Assembly (NCBI GenBank): GCA_016199245.1
Contig: JACQHC010000128.1
Coordinates: 1 to 32,410, forward strand
DNA from: Gemmatimonadota bacterium
GTDB lineage: Bacteria > Gemmatimonadota > Gemmatimonadetes > Gemmatimonadales > GWC2-71-9
Direction of reading: 5' to 3'
Length of the DNA stretch: 32,410 nucleotides
Shown here: piece by piece, positions 1-8,506 of the stretch
Position numbering within the stretch: the first letter of the stretch is position 1
Layout of the letters: every line of letters begins with the position of its first letter
The notes under the pieces: model-generated
Seen by the model: only the letters and a program-made list of their open reading frames with translations
The model's database searches: none
What the model was told of the DNA's origin: nothing
Program-made: the position numbers and the translations under genes

Positions 1-2
1 AT

Positions 3-365
3 CTCGCCGACGTCCGGGCGTGGTACGAGGAGCGGGTGCGCGGCGCCGGCCTCGAACACATCGAACCGCTGTGGGGCGAGCCGCCCATCGAGCTGGTATA
101 CGAGGTCGTGGAGCGGGGCTACCGCGCGCTCATCGTGGGAGTGGACATCCACCGCGGAGCAGCGGCGTTTCTTGGCCGGGAGTTGGATGCGGACATGCTC
201 ACCGCGCTGTCCATCGCGGAAGGACTCGACCCGACCGGCGAGCGGGGGGAGTATCACACGTTCGTGCACGACGGCCCCGCCTTCGCGTCACCCATCCCCA
301 TCCACACGGGACAGGTGTGGGAAGTGAACGGACACCGCTTGCTGGATCTCCTGCCGCGGATGTGA
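3..365 (+). CDS. Dph6/diphthine-ammonia ligase-like ATP-pyrophosphatase, C-terminal part (5' truncated by window edge)
   Basis: Open frame from the window edge: LADVRAWYEERVRGAGLEHIEPLWGEPPIELVYEVVERGYRALIVGVD...GERGEYHTFVHDGPAF, typical C-terminal motifs of the Dph6-like family. Confidence 0.8.
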   Translation, partial: LADVRAWYEERVRGAGLEHIEPLWGEPPIELVYEVVERGYRALIVGVDIHRGAAAFLGRELDADMLTALSIAEGLDPTGERGEYHTFVHDGPAFASPIPIHTGQVWEVNGHRLLDLLPRM

Positions 366-373
366 ACCCGTTG

Positions 374-391
374 CATGTATTGCAATACATG
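374..391. promoter_or_regulatory. 18-bp perfect palindrome CATGTATTGCAATACATG, probable autoregulatory operator overlapping a TTGCAT-N17-TACATT promoter
   Basis: Palindrome read directly; lies between a -35-like TTGCAT (371-376) and a -10-like TACATT (394-399), about 40 bp upstream of the RHH antitoxin start. Confidence 0.6.
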
Positions 392-429
392 TTTACATTT
401 ATCGCTATAGAGTTATCCGAGGTCCAGCC

Positions 430-717
430 ATGAAACGCGTCCCGCTTCAGGTCTATCTTGATCCGCGCGACCAGGCGCAGCTTGAGCGCCTCGCCGCCGG
501 GTTGGGGCTCTCCAAGGCCGAGACCGTTCGCGTGGCGATTCGCCGGTGGGCAATCGAGGCCACGGGGGGAGAGGATCCCGTACTCGATCTCATCGGCACC
601 ATCGACGCACCGCAGCTGCCGGCGGACCTCTCCACGCGGCACGACGAGTATGCCGTGGCGGGATACCCGCGCCGGCAGGTCGCGGAGCGACGCCCGTCGC
701 GGCGCAAGCCGGGGTGA
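430..717 (+). CDS. Ribbon-helix-helix antitoxin (VapB-like)
   Basis: 95 aa; MKRVPLQVYLDPRDQAQLERLAAGLGLSKAETVRVAIRRW is RHH-like; overlaps the PIN-domain gene. Confidence 0.75.
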   Translation: MKRVPLQVYLDPRDQAQLERLAAGLGLSKAETVRVAIRRWAIEATGGEDPVLDLIGTIDAPQLPADLSTRHDEYAVAGYPRRQVAERRPSRRKPG

Positions 718-1142
718 CGGGGCAACCCGTCCTGGTGGATACGGGCGCCTGGCTGGCGGCATTTCATCGCCGCGACCAGTACCACGCGCCCGCCGCGGCC
801 GAGCTCCGGCGGCTGCGCACCGCGCGGGCGCGACTGGTCGTGACCAACCTGATCCTTGCCGAGCTGCATCTGCATCTGGTCTACGGCCTGGGACCGCGGC
901 GCGCCGCGGACCACCTGGAGACCTTGAAATCAGATCCGTTGATCGACGAGGTCTTCGCCGATCAGGACTTGCAAGACGCCGCGCTCGCCGACTGGCTTCG
1001 TCACTTCGATGATCACGCGTTTTCCTTTACGGACGCCGTCAGCTTCGCCCTCATGCGCGCCCGGCGCGTTCCCACCGCCTTCACGTTCGACCGCCACTTC
1101 ACGATCGCCGGTTTCCGGACGGTGCCGACGAGCCCCAGATGA
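714..1142 (+). CDS. PIN-domain toxin (VapC-like)
   Basis: GTG start overlapping the antitoxin stop (GTGA); VLVDTGAWLAAFHRRDQYH...TNLILAE...FSFTDAVSFALMRARRVPTAFTFDRHF shows PIN acidic residues. Confidence 0.85.
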   Translation: MTGQPVLVDTGAWLAAFHRRDQYHAPAAAELRRLRTARARLVVTNLILAELHLHLVYGLGPRRAADHLETLKSDPLIDEVFADQDLQDAALADWLRHFDDHAFSFTDAVSFALMRARRVPTAFTFDRHFTIAGFRTVPTSPR

Positions 1143-2356
1143 GCGCCGCGCCGGCCAAGTGGCGCACGCTCGCCTTGCTGGCCGCGGCCCAGCTGCTCGC
1201 CATGGGGCTCTGGTTCTCGGCCAGCGCCGTGGCGCCCGCGCTCACCACGCACTGGGGACTCTCGGGGGCCCAGGCCGCGTGGCTCACGATGGCCGTGCAG
1301 CTCGGTTTCGTAGCCGGCGCATTGCTCTCCGCGCTGCTCAACCTGCCAGATCTCGTGGCGCCGCGCCGCGTGATCGCACTTGGCGCCTGGATCGGGGCCG
1401 CCGTGAACGCGCTCGTTCCCCTGCTGGACGTGTCGTTCGCCGTCGCCGTGGCCGCGCGGTTCGTGACGGGCATGGCGCTGGCGGCGGTGTACCCGCCCGG
1501 CATGAAGATCATCGCTACGTGGACTCGAGAAGATCGCGGGCTCGCGATCGGGATCCTGGTGGGCGCGCTCACGGTGGGCTCGGCCTCGCCCCATTTCTTC
1601 CGCGCGCTCGGCGGCATTGCGGCGTGGCAGCCCGTGATGTACGTGGCGTCCGCGCTGGCGGCGCTGGGCGGCGCGCTGGCCTGGCGCTATGGCGAGCTGG
1701 GGCCGTATCGCGCGCCCACGCCGCGGTTCGAGTGGCGCTACATGGCCCATGCCGTCGCCGACCGCCCGTTGCGCCGCGCCAACGGCGGCTACCTGGGCCA
1801 TATGTGGGAACTCTACGCCATGTGGACCTGGATTCCGCTGTTTCTCGCGTACGCGTACGGCGCGGCCGGCGTGGCGGGCGCCGAGGTTAAAGCATCGTTC
1901 GCAGCGTTCGGCGCGATCGCCGGCGGCGGCGTGGGGTGCGTCGCCGCCGGGTGGCTGGCGGATCGCTGGGGCCGCACGCGAACGACCATCGCCAGCATGG
2001 TGACGAGCGGGGCCTGCGCCCTGCTGATCGGACTACTGATCCCGTTGGGGCCGTGGGTCGTGACCGCGGTCGCACTGGTCTGGGGATTCACCATCGTGGC
2101 GGATTCGGCCCAATTCAGCGCCAGCATCAGCGAGCTCGCCGATCCGCGCTACGTCGGCACGCAGCTCACCACGCAGACGTCCCTGGGCTTTCTGCTCACC
2201 ATCGCATCCATCCAGCTGGTGCCGCTGCTCGTGGACCTGGTGGGCTGGCGCTGGACGTTCGCGTTCCTCGCGCCGGGCCCGGCGTTGGGATCGGTGTCGA
2301 TGTGGCTGCTCAAGAGGTCCGCCGATGCGGCGCGATTGGCCGGCGGGAGAGGGTAG
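1139..2356 (+). CDS. MFS transporter
   Basis: 405 aa with many hydrophobic helices; ATGA overlap with the toxin stop. Confidence 0.85.
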   Translation: MSAAPAKWRTLALLAAAQLLAMGLWFSASAVAPALTTHWGLSGAQAAWLTMAVQLGFVAGALLSALLNLPDLVAPRRVIALGAWIGAAVNALVPLLDVSFAVAVAARFVTGMALAAVYPPGMKIIATWTREDRGLAIGILVGALTVGSASPHFFRALGGIAAWQPVMYVASALAALGGALAWRYGELGPYRAPTPRFEWRYMAHAVADRPLRRANGGYLGHMWELYAMWTWIPLFLAYAYGAAGVAGAEVKASFAAFGAIAGGGVGCVAAGWLADRWGRTRTTIASMVTSGACALLIGLLIPLGPWVVTAVALVWGFTIVADSAQFSASISELADPRYVGTQLTTQTSLGFLLTIASIQLVPLLVDLVGWRWTFAFLAPGPALGSVSMWLLKRSADAARLAGGRG

Positions 2357-2364
2357 GATCTGGC

Positions 2365-2393
2365 GGGGTCGACGGCGTTCCACCGTCGACCCC
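2365..2393. terminator. Putative bidirectional stem-loop terminator between convergent genes
   Basis: ggggtcgacgg-cgttcca-ccgtcgacccc, perfect 11-bp stem between the MFS gene (+) and DUF411 gene (-). Confidence 0.55.
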
Positions 2394-2404
2394 TAGTGGC
2401 CGCG

Positions 2405-2851
2405 TCACCGCACCGCGTAAACGGTGACGTTCCCCTCCTTGTCAAACAGCAGGACGTTGTACCGGTCCTTCCGCGCCCCTTCCATCCCGGGCGCGCCCTG
2501 CGGCATCCCGGGCACGGACATTCCGGCGACCTCGGGCTGCTCAGTGAGAAGCCGCTTGATGAGATCGGCGGGCACGTGGCCTTCCACCACGTAGCCGTTC
2601 ACCACGCCCGTGTGACAGGACTCGACCGCGCTGCCCACACCGTAGCGGCGCTTCACGGGCGCCATGTCTTCGACGTCGTGCGTGGTGACCTTGAACCCCT
2701 GCTCTTGTAGGTAGCCTACCCACTTGGCGCAGCACCCTCAGGTGGGGCTCTTGTAGACCACCATCTCAATCTGCTTCTGCTGCGCCGGCACGAACCCGGC
2801 GGCGCCGGCCAGAGCTACCCCGGCGGCGGCAAGCGTGATCAGGCGAACCAT
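2405..2851 (-). CDS. DUF411 family metal/thiol protein with in-frame TGA at the first Cys of CGCC (candidate selenoprotein; alternatively a nonsense mutant)
   Basis: Same-frame ORFs joined across TGA 2740-2738: MVRLITLAAAGVALAGAAGFVPAQQKQIEMVVYKSPT-U-GCCAKWVGYLQEQGFKVTTHDVEDMAPVKRRYGVGSAVESCHTGVVNGYVVEGHVPADLIKRLL...VPGMPQGAPGME. Confidence 0.8.
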
Positions 2852-2900
2852 GATTCCTCGCCGTTGAACGGTGACGGGACGCGTTGACAGGTCAGTCAAG

Positions 2901-3404
2901 CTACACGGCGCCGGCGGCGCTGGCAACGAATCCCGCGCGCACGGCGTGGATGTAATCGGTGTACGCCGGCTCGCCGCCCGCCGCCCGCACCGTGCTCGCG
3001 ATTTGCCCGCGGTGGTACGCCGAGTGCAGGAGCACATGGAGCAGAACGTCGCCGACATTGCTCGACCACGACTCGCCTTTCGTGTTGACGTAGTCGCGCG
3101 GCTCGGTGAGAGGGACTTCGTCCAGAGTGCCGAGGATCGCGCGCCACTCGCGGGCGACGTCTTCGGCAATCTCCCCGCATTCCTGGAGCGCAAGCGCGGG
3201 CCAGACCGGCATGCGCTGTGGGCGGCGGACGAGTCGGTCGATCCACAGGCGATCCGCCGCGACGATGTGGGCCATCAGCGCGACCGCGCGCTCAGGCGCG
3301 GGTCCGGCCCCGAGCCCCCGCACAACCTCGCGGTTTGCCCATGCGTCGTAGTCGAATAGTAGGCGCAGATGACGGAGAATAGGCAGATTGTGCACGTCGG
3401 ACAC
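2901..3404 (-). CDS. DinB family protein
   Basis: LLFDYDAWANREVVRGL...HIVAADRLWIDRL...LLHVLLHSAYHRGQIASTVRAAGGEPAYTDYI, DinB-like His motif. Confidence 0.85.
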   Translation of the reverse strand: MSDVHNLPILRHLRLLFDYDAWANREVVRGLGAGPAPERAVALMAHIVAADRLWIDRLVRRPQRMPVWPALALQECGEIAEDVAREWRAILGTLDEVPLTEPRDYVNTKGESWSSNVGDVLLHVLLHSAYHRGQIASTVRAAGGEPAYTDYIHAVRAGFVASAAGAV

Positions 3405-3531
3405 ATTGACCTCGCCAATGAAGGTTGGGGTTGCTCCGGACAGTGACTGCTGATTACCCCTTACCTGTCACCCCTCACGCCTTACCGTCCCGGGTGGCGC
3501 TTCCTCGCGCGCCCATGCAACATTCTGCCCC

Positions 3532-6147
3532 GTGAACGTCCGGTCCGCCACCTCGCGCTCGATGTGTGTCGTCGGAACACTCACGCTCGGGTTTGCGGGT
3601 GCCCTGGTGGCACAGGACCATCCCGCAGTCCCCAGATTCGAGATCGCCGAATCCCCCCTGACGCTCCGCGGCGACGCGCGTCCCCACCAATACCTCGGCG
3701 CCATCGGGCGCCGTGCCGCGTGGCTCGGCACGGAAACGGGGCCCGCCGAGTTGTGGGTCCACCCCTACAAGCTGGCCGACGATTTCCAGCTCACGTTCCG
3801 CATTCCGGATTACGTCGACCCCGTGCGCGGCGTGGACGTGGCCCGCCGGGTCGAGATCCGGCCGGCCCTCACCACGATCACCTACTCGCACGCCACGTTC
3901 ACCGTGCGGCAGCACATCCTGGCGCCGCTGGACGAGGCCGGACTGTTGGTCCTGCTCGACGTCCGAACGCTCCGGCCGCTCGAAATCGGCGTGAGCTTCC
4001 GGATGGTGTTCCAGTACGCCTGGCCGGGCGCGTTCGGCGGTCAATACACGTTCTGGGACGCTGACACGCGGGCGTTCATTCTCTCGGAGAGTCGCCGCCA
4101 GCAGAACGCGATCATCGGGTCGCCCTGGGCAACGGCGGCATCGGACCATCCGGCGCACGCCCTGCCAGACGCGCCCAACACGTTTGTCATCGCGGTGGAC
4201 ACGGCACGGGCGCGATCCGAGTTCATCCCTATTGCGATCGCGGCCGGCACTGGACCGCGGGACAGCGTGCTCGCGATCTACCACCAATTGCTCGCGGGCG
4301 CGGAGAGCCTCTACCGCGCACGGGAATATCACGCACGCCGACTACTGGATGGTTCGGTGGCGATCGATACGCCCGACGACAGCCTCGACCTCGCGCTCGC
4401 GTGGTCCACGCTGGCGTTGGACGAGCAAATGGTCTGCAACCCGGACCTCGGCTGCGGCTTGGTGGCCGGCTGGGGACGCTCCGGCAAGAGCACGCGACCG
4501 GGATTCGGATGGTTCTTCGGCGGCGACGCGGCGGTCAACTCGCTGGCCATGGACGCGGTCGGGCTGTGGTCGCCGGTGGCGGAAGGCCTGCGGTTCCTCG
4601 CCCGGTACCAACGTGCCGACGGCAAGATCCCTCACGAGATCTCGCAGGCCGCCGCGCGGATTCCCTGGTTCACCGACTTCCCGTATGCGTACTACCACGC
4701 CGACACGACGCCCTACTGGATCCTGGCGGTGTGGCGCTACTGGCGCGCGAGCGGAGACGAGGCCCTGCTCCGGGACCTCTGGCCCGCGGTCAAGAAGGGA
4801 TACGCGTGGTGCAAGACAACGGAAACCGACGGGGACGGCATCATCGAGAACACCACTGGGGGGCTCGGAGCGATCGAAGTCGGGGCGATCGGGGAGGGTA
4901 TCCACCAGGACATCTACCTCGCGTCCGTCTGGATCGAGGCGCTCGCCGCCGTGCGCGACATGGCCGGCACACTGCGCGAACGCGCGCTGGCCGACGAGAC
5001 CGCCCGCCTGCGCGAGACCGCGCTCGCCACGCTGAACCGCAGGTACTGGCGCGAAGCCGAGGGGCATCACGCCTTCGGGATCCTCCGCTCGGGCGAGACC
5101 AACAACACCCTGACCGTCTGGCCCGCCACCGCCGCGGCGTTCGGCGCGCTCGAACCGGAGCGCGCGCGGCGCACGCTGGCACGGCTCGCCTCGGACGTCA
5201 TCTCCGCCGATTGGGGCGCCCGGATGCTCTCGACCGCCAGCCCGCTCTACGACCCGATGCACTACAACATGGGCGCGGTCTGGCCATTCGTTACCGGATT
5301 CGTGATCTGGGGCCAGTACAACTACGATCGCCCCTGGGCGGGGTTCCCGCTGCTCGACGCGTTGAAGCGACTCACCTTCCACTGGGCGCCGGGACGGCAT
5401 CCCGAGCTGCTGTCGGGACGGTTCTATCGTCCGCTTGATACGGCCGTGCCGCATCAGTTCTTCGCCACGTCCATGCTCGTTTCACCGCTGATGTACGGGC
5501 TGCTGGGCTGGGAACCGGACGCGCCGCGCCGTCGAGCCGTCCTCGCTCCGCAGCTGCCGCCGAACTGGCCACGCGCCGGGGTGGATCGGTTGCGGGTCGG
5601 CGGCGCCAGTGTCTCCGCCGCGGTCGAACAATCTGCGGGCCGGCAGGTGATTCGCCTGTCTGCCAACGGCGGACCCGTAGACGTCATCGTCACGCCCGTG
5701 CTGCCGCCCGGAGCGGGGGCGTCGCGCGTGACGCTCGACGGCGCCGCGCGCGAGGTAACGCCGCAGCCCGGACTCCGTCCGGACCGGCCCGGATTCGTAG
5801 TGAGCGTGGACCGGGCAGTCCGCACCGTGGAAATCACCTGGCGGGGCGGCCTCACGGTAGCGCCGCCGATCGTGGCGCTGACGCCCGGCCAGGAGAGCGA
5901 GGGGCTCCGCGTGCTGGATTTCCAGTCAGCGGGCGAGACGTGGTCACTCGATCTCGAGGGCGCCGCGGGCAGAACGTATGAGGTGACGTTGCATGGCGTG
6001 CCAGTCCGCCCGAACCTCGCAGGCGAGGTTACCGTGGTGCGACGCGAAGCGGCGCAAACCACGCTCGCGGTGCGCTTCCCCTCCGGCAGCGGGCGGCGGG
6101 CGCTGACCGTCACGCTCACGCCCGATGGACGAGAGGGGTCCCGGTGA
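3532..6147 (+). CDS. Secreted six-hairpin glycoside hydrolase / glycogen-debranching-like protein
   Basis: 871 aa, N-terminal signal-like region; WFFGGDAAVNSLAMDAVG...RYQRADGKIPHEISQAA...YYHADTTPYWILAVWRYWRASGD typical of (alpha/alpha)6 glucosidases. Confidence 0.75.
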   Translation: MNVRSATSRSMCVVGTLTLGFAGALVAQDHPAVPRFEIAESPLTLRGDARPHQYLGAIGRRAAWLGTETGPAELWVHPYKLADDFQLTFRIPDYVDPVRGVDVARRVEIRPALTTITYSHATFTVRQHILAPLDEAGLLVLLDVRTLRPLEIGVSFRMVFQYAWPGAFGGQYTFWDADTRAFILSESRRQQNAIIGSPWATAASDHPAHALPDAPNTFVIAVDTARARSEFIPIAIAAGTGPRDSVLAIYHQLLAGAESLYRAREYHARRLLDGSVAIDTPDDSLDLALAWSTLALDEQMVCNPDLGCGLVAGWGRSGKSTRPGFGWFFGGDAAVNSLAMDAVGLWSPVAEGLRFLARYQRADGKIPHEISQAAARIPWFTDFPYAYYHADTTPYWILAVWRYWRASGDEALLRDLWPAVKKGYAWCKTTETDGDGIIENTTGGLGAIEVGAIGEGIHQDIYLASVWIEALAAVRDMAGTLRERALADETARLRETALATLNRRYWREAEGHHAFGILRSGETNNTLTVWPATAAAFGALEPERARRTLARLASDVISADWGARMLSTASPLYDPMHYNMGAVWPFVTGFVIWGQYNYDRPWAGFPLLDALKRLTFHWAPGRHPELLSGRFYRPLDTAVPHQFFATSMLVSPLMYGLLGWEPDAPRRRAVLAPQLPPNWPRAGVDRLRVGGASVSAAVEQSAGRQVIRLSANGGPVDVIVTPVLPPGAGASRVTLDGAAREVTPQPGLRPDRPGFVVSVDRAVRTVEITWRGGLTVAPPIVALTPGQESEGLRVLDFQSAGETWSLDLEGAAGRTYEVTLHGVPVRPNLAGEVTVVRREAAQTTLAVRFPSGSGRRALTVTLTPDGREGSR

Positions 6148-7868
6148 CGCTCGAGCTTCCCGACCTGTTGCGCCGCGCGCGCGGCGACGAGCCCGCCGAC
6201 CTGCTGCTCAAGAACGCGCAGGTCGTCAACGTGTTCGCCGGTGAGGTCCATGCGGCCGACGTCGCGATCGCCGGCTCCACGATCGTCGGCGTGGGCAGCG
6301 GGTGGGAGGCGCGGCAGGTCGTCGACCTCGAAGGCCGGCACGTCGCGCCCGGGTTCATCGATGCCCACGTTCACATCGAAAGCGCGATGGTGCCGCCACG
6401 CGAGTTCGCCCGAGCCGTCGTGCCGCGGGGCGTCACGACCGCGGTGACCGACCCGCACGAGATCGCCAACGTCTCTGGGCTCACCGGTATCCGTTTCATG
6501 CTGGCCAACGCGCGCGGCGCGCCGTTCACCATGTTCGTGAACGCGTCTTCCTGCGTGCCCGCCACGCACATGGAGACGTCAGGGGCGGCACTCACGGCCG
6601 CCGACCTCGCGAGCCTCCGCGAGGAGCCGGAGGTGCTCGGGCTCGCCGAGGTGATGAACTTCCCGGGCGTGGTGTTCGGCGACCCAGATGTCTTGGCCAA
6701 GCTCGCAGTCTTCCGGGACCGCGTGATAGACGGGCATTGCCCCGGCCTGTCGGGCCGCCAGCTCAACGCGTACGCGGCGACGGGCATCAGCTCCGACCAC
6801 GAGTGCACCACGGTAGAGGAGGCGCGCGAGAAGCTCCGCCTGGGCATGACCATCTTCCTGCGTGAGGCGACCAACGCGCACAACCTGCAGACGTTGCTCC
6901 CGCTCGTCACGCGGGACAACGAACGCCGGTTCTGCTTCTGCACCGACGACCGCGTCCCCGCGGACCTGCTGACCGAGGGATCCATCGACCATCTGGTGCG
7001 CCTGGCCATCGCCGCGGGGCTCTCGCCGGTGACGGCGATCCGGATGGCCACGCTGAACGTCGCCGAGCACTTTCGCCTGCGCGACCGCGGAGCCGTGGCG
7101 CCGGGCCGGCGGGCGGACCTCATCGTGTTCGACGACCTCGCGTGTCCCCAGCCGGACCTCGTGTACGTGAGTGGCCAACTCGTCGCGAGCGGAGGTCGCC
7201 TGCTCGACGGCACTACTGCCCCTCATGCCGCTCATGCCGCTGTTTCCAACACCGTCCACGTCGACTGGTCCCGCGTAGACCTGCGCATTCCCGCCGCAGG
7301 AAAGCGCGTGCGGGTGGTCGGCGCGATTCCCGATCAGATCGTGACCGGGCACGAGATCATGGACGCCAAGGTGGAGAGCGGCGAAGCTGTGGCGGATCCG
7401 GCACGAGACCTGTTGAAGATGGCCGTGATCGAGCGACACGGCCGGCGTGGCAGCGTGGGCCGCGGATTCGTCAAAGGGGTCGGCCTCTCGCGCGGCGCCA
7501 TCGCCGGCACGGTGGCGCACGACCATCACAATCTCGTCGTGATCGGCGCCGACGACGTATCGATGCTGACCGCCGCGCGGGCGGTCGCCGCGGCGGGCGG
7601 GGGACAGGCCGTCGCCGAAGCAGACCAGGTGCGGGCGCTGCTTCCGCTCCCGATCGCGGGGCTGATGTCGGACCTTCCCATCGAAACCGTGCGGGATCGC
7701 ATGGCGGACCTGATCGGCGCCGCGCGCGCCCTCGGCAGCCGGTTGCACGATCCGTTCATGGCGATGAGCTTTCTCGCGCTGGAAGTGATCCCGAAACTCA
7801 AGCTGACCGACATCGGCCTGGTGGACGTCGAGCGCTTCGCCCCGGTTCCCCTGTTCATCGAGGACTAA
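6144..7868 (+). CDS. ade: Adenine deaminase
   Basis: HVAPGFIDAHVHIESAMVPPREFARAVVPRGVTTAVTDPHEIANVSG; start overlaps upstream stop (GTGA). Confidence 0.92.
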   Translation: MTLELPDLLRRARGDEPADLLLKNAQVVNVFAGEVHAADVAIAGSTIVGVGSGWEARQVVDLEGRHVAPGFIDAHVHIESAMVPPREFARAVVPRGVTTAVTDPHEIANVSGLTGIRFMLANARGAPFTMFVNASSCVPATHMETSGAALTAADLASLREEPEVLGLAEVMNFPGVVFGDPDVLAKLAVFRDRVIDGHCPGLSGRQLNAYAATGISSDHECTTVEEAREKLRLGMTIFLREATNAHNLQTLLPLVTRDNERRFCFCTDDRVPADLLTEGSIDHLVRLAIAAGLSPVTAIRMATLNVAEHFRLRDRGAVAPGRRADLIVFDDLACPQPDLVYVSGQLVASGGRLLDGTTAPHAAHAAVSNTVHVDWSRVDLRIPAAGKRVRVVGAIPDQIVTGHEIMDAKVESGEAVADPARDLLKMAVIERHGRRGSVGRGFVKGVGLSRGAIAGTVAHDHHNLVVIGADDVSMLTAARAVAAAGGGQAVAEADQVRALLPLPIAGLMSDLPIETVRDRMADLIGAARALGSRLHDPFMAMSFLALEVIPKLKLTDIGLVDVERFAPVPLFIED

Positions 7869-7877
7869 CCACCTGTC

Positions 7878-8417
7878 ATGACGACCCAGCCCAAGACCCT
7901 GATCTCCGAACAGGCGATCGCCGAGAAGGTGGCCGGGCTCGGCGCTCAGATTTCCCGCGACTACGCCGGCGTGGACAGCCTCATGCTGGTGGGTGTGCTC
8001 AAGGGCTCGTTCATCTTCCTGGCGGACCTTTCGCGCCGGCTCACGATTCCCCACACCGTCGATTTCATCGCGCTCTCGAGCTACGGCAACGCCACGACGC
8101 GGGCCACCGGTGAGGTGCGGCTGATGATGGACCTCCGCACCACGATCGCGGGCAAGCACGTGTTGATCGTCGAGGACATCGTGGACACGGGCCACACGCT
8201 CGACTACTTGATGCGGCTGCTCGGCGCCCGGGAACCGGCCTCGCTCAAGGCGTGTGCCCTGGTGCGCAAGCCGGATCGGCGTGAAGTGGACGTCGAGCTG
8301 TCGTACATCGGCTTCGATATTCCCAACAAGTGGGTGGTGGGCTACGGGCTCGATTTCGCGGACAAGTTCCGCACGCTGCCCTACATCGGCTATGTGGACG
8401 ACGCCCGCGCGAGCTGA
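7878..8417 (+). CDS. hpt: Hypoxanthine phosphoribosyltransferase
   Basis: GVLKGSFIFLADLSRRL...VLIVEDIVDTGHTLDYL...VVGYGLDFADKFRTLPYIGYV. Confidence 0.93.
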   Translation: MTTQPKTLISEQAIAEKVAGLGAQISRDYAGVDSLMLVGVLKGSFIFLADLSRRLTIPHTVDFIALSSYGNATTRATGEVRLMMDLRTTIAGKHVLIVEDIVDTGHTLDYLMRLLGAREPASLKACALVRKPDRREVDVELSYIGFDIPNKWVVGYGLDFADKFRTLPYIGYVDDARAS

Positions 8418-8465
8418 GGCGAGCAGGGGTCCAATCGCCAGCTGTCCGGCGACGGTAGGAATGCG

Positions 8466-8490
8466 GAACCCCGCCCACCGGGCGGGGTTC
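8466..8490 (+). terminator. Stem-loop terminator after hpt
   Basis: gaaccccgccc-acc-gggcggggttc, perfect 11-bp stem with 3-nt loop; no strong U-tract. Confidence 0.6.
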
Positions 8491-8506
8491 GTCGTTAGGG
8501 ACTAGC

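Noticed and set aside
199-762. Long antisense and out-of-frame ORFs (e.g. 199-762 -, 453-914 -, 6579-8195 -, 4342-5454 -, 8495-9844 -)
   Set aside because: Arg/Gly/Ala/Pro-rich shadow ORFs expected in high-GC DNA, each opposite a well-supported gene.
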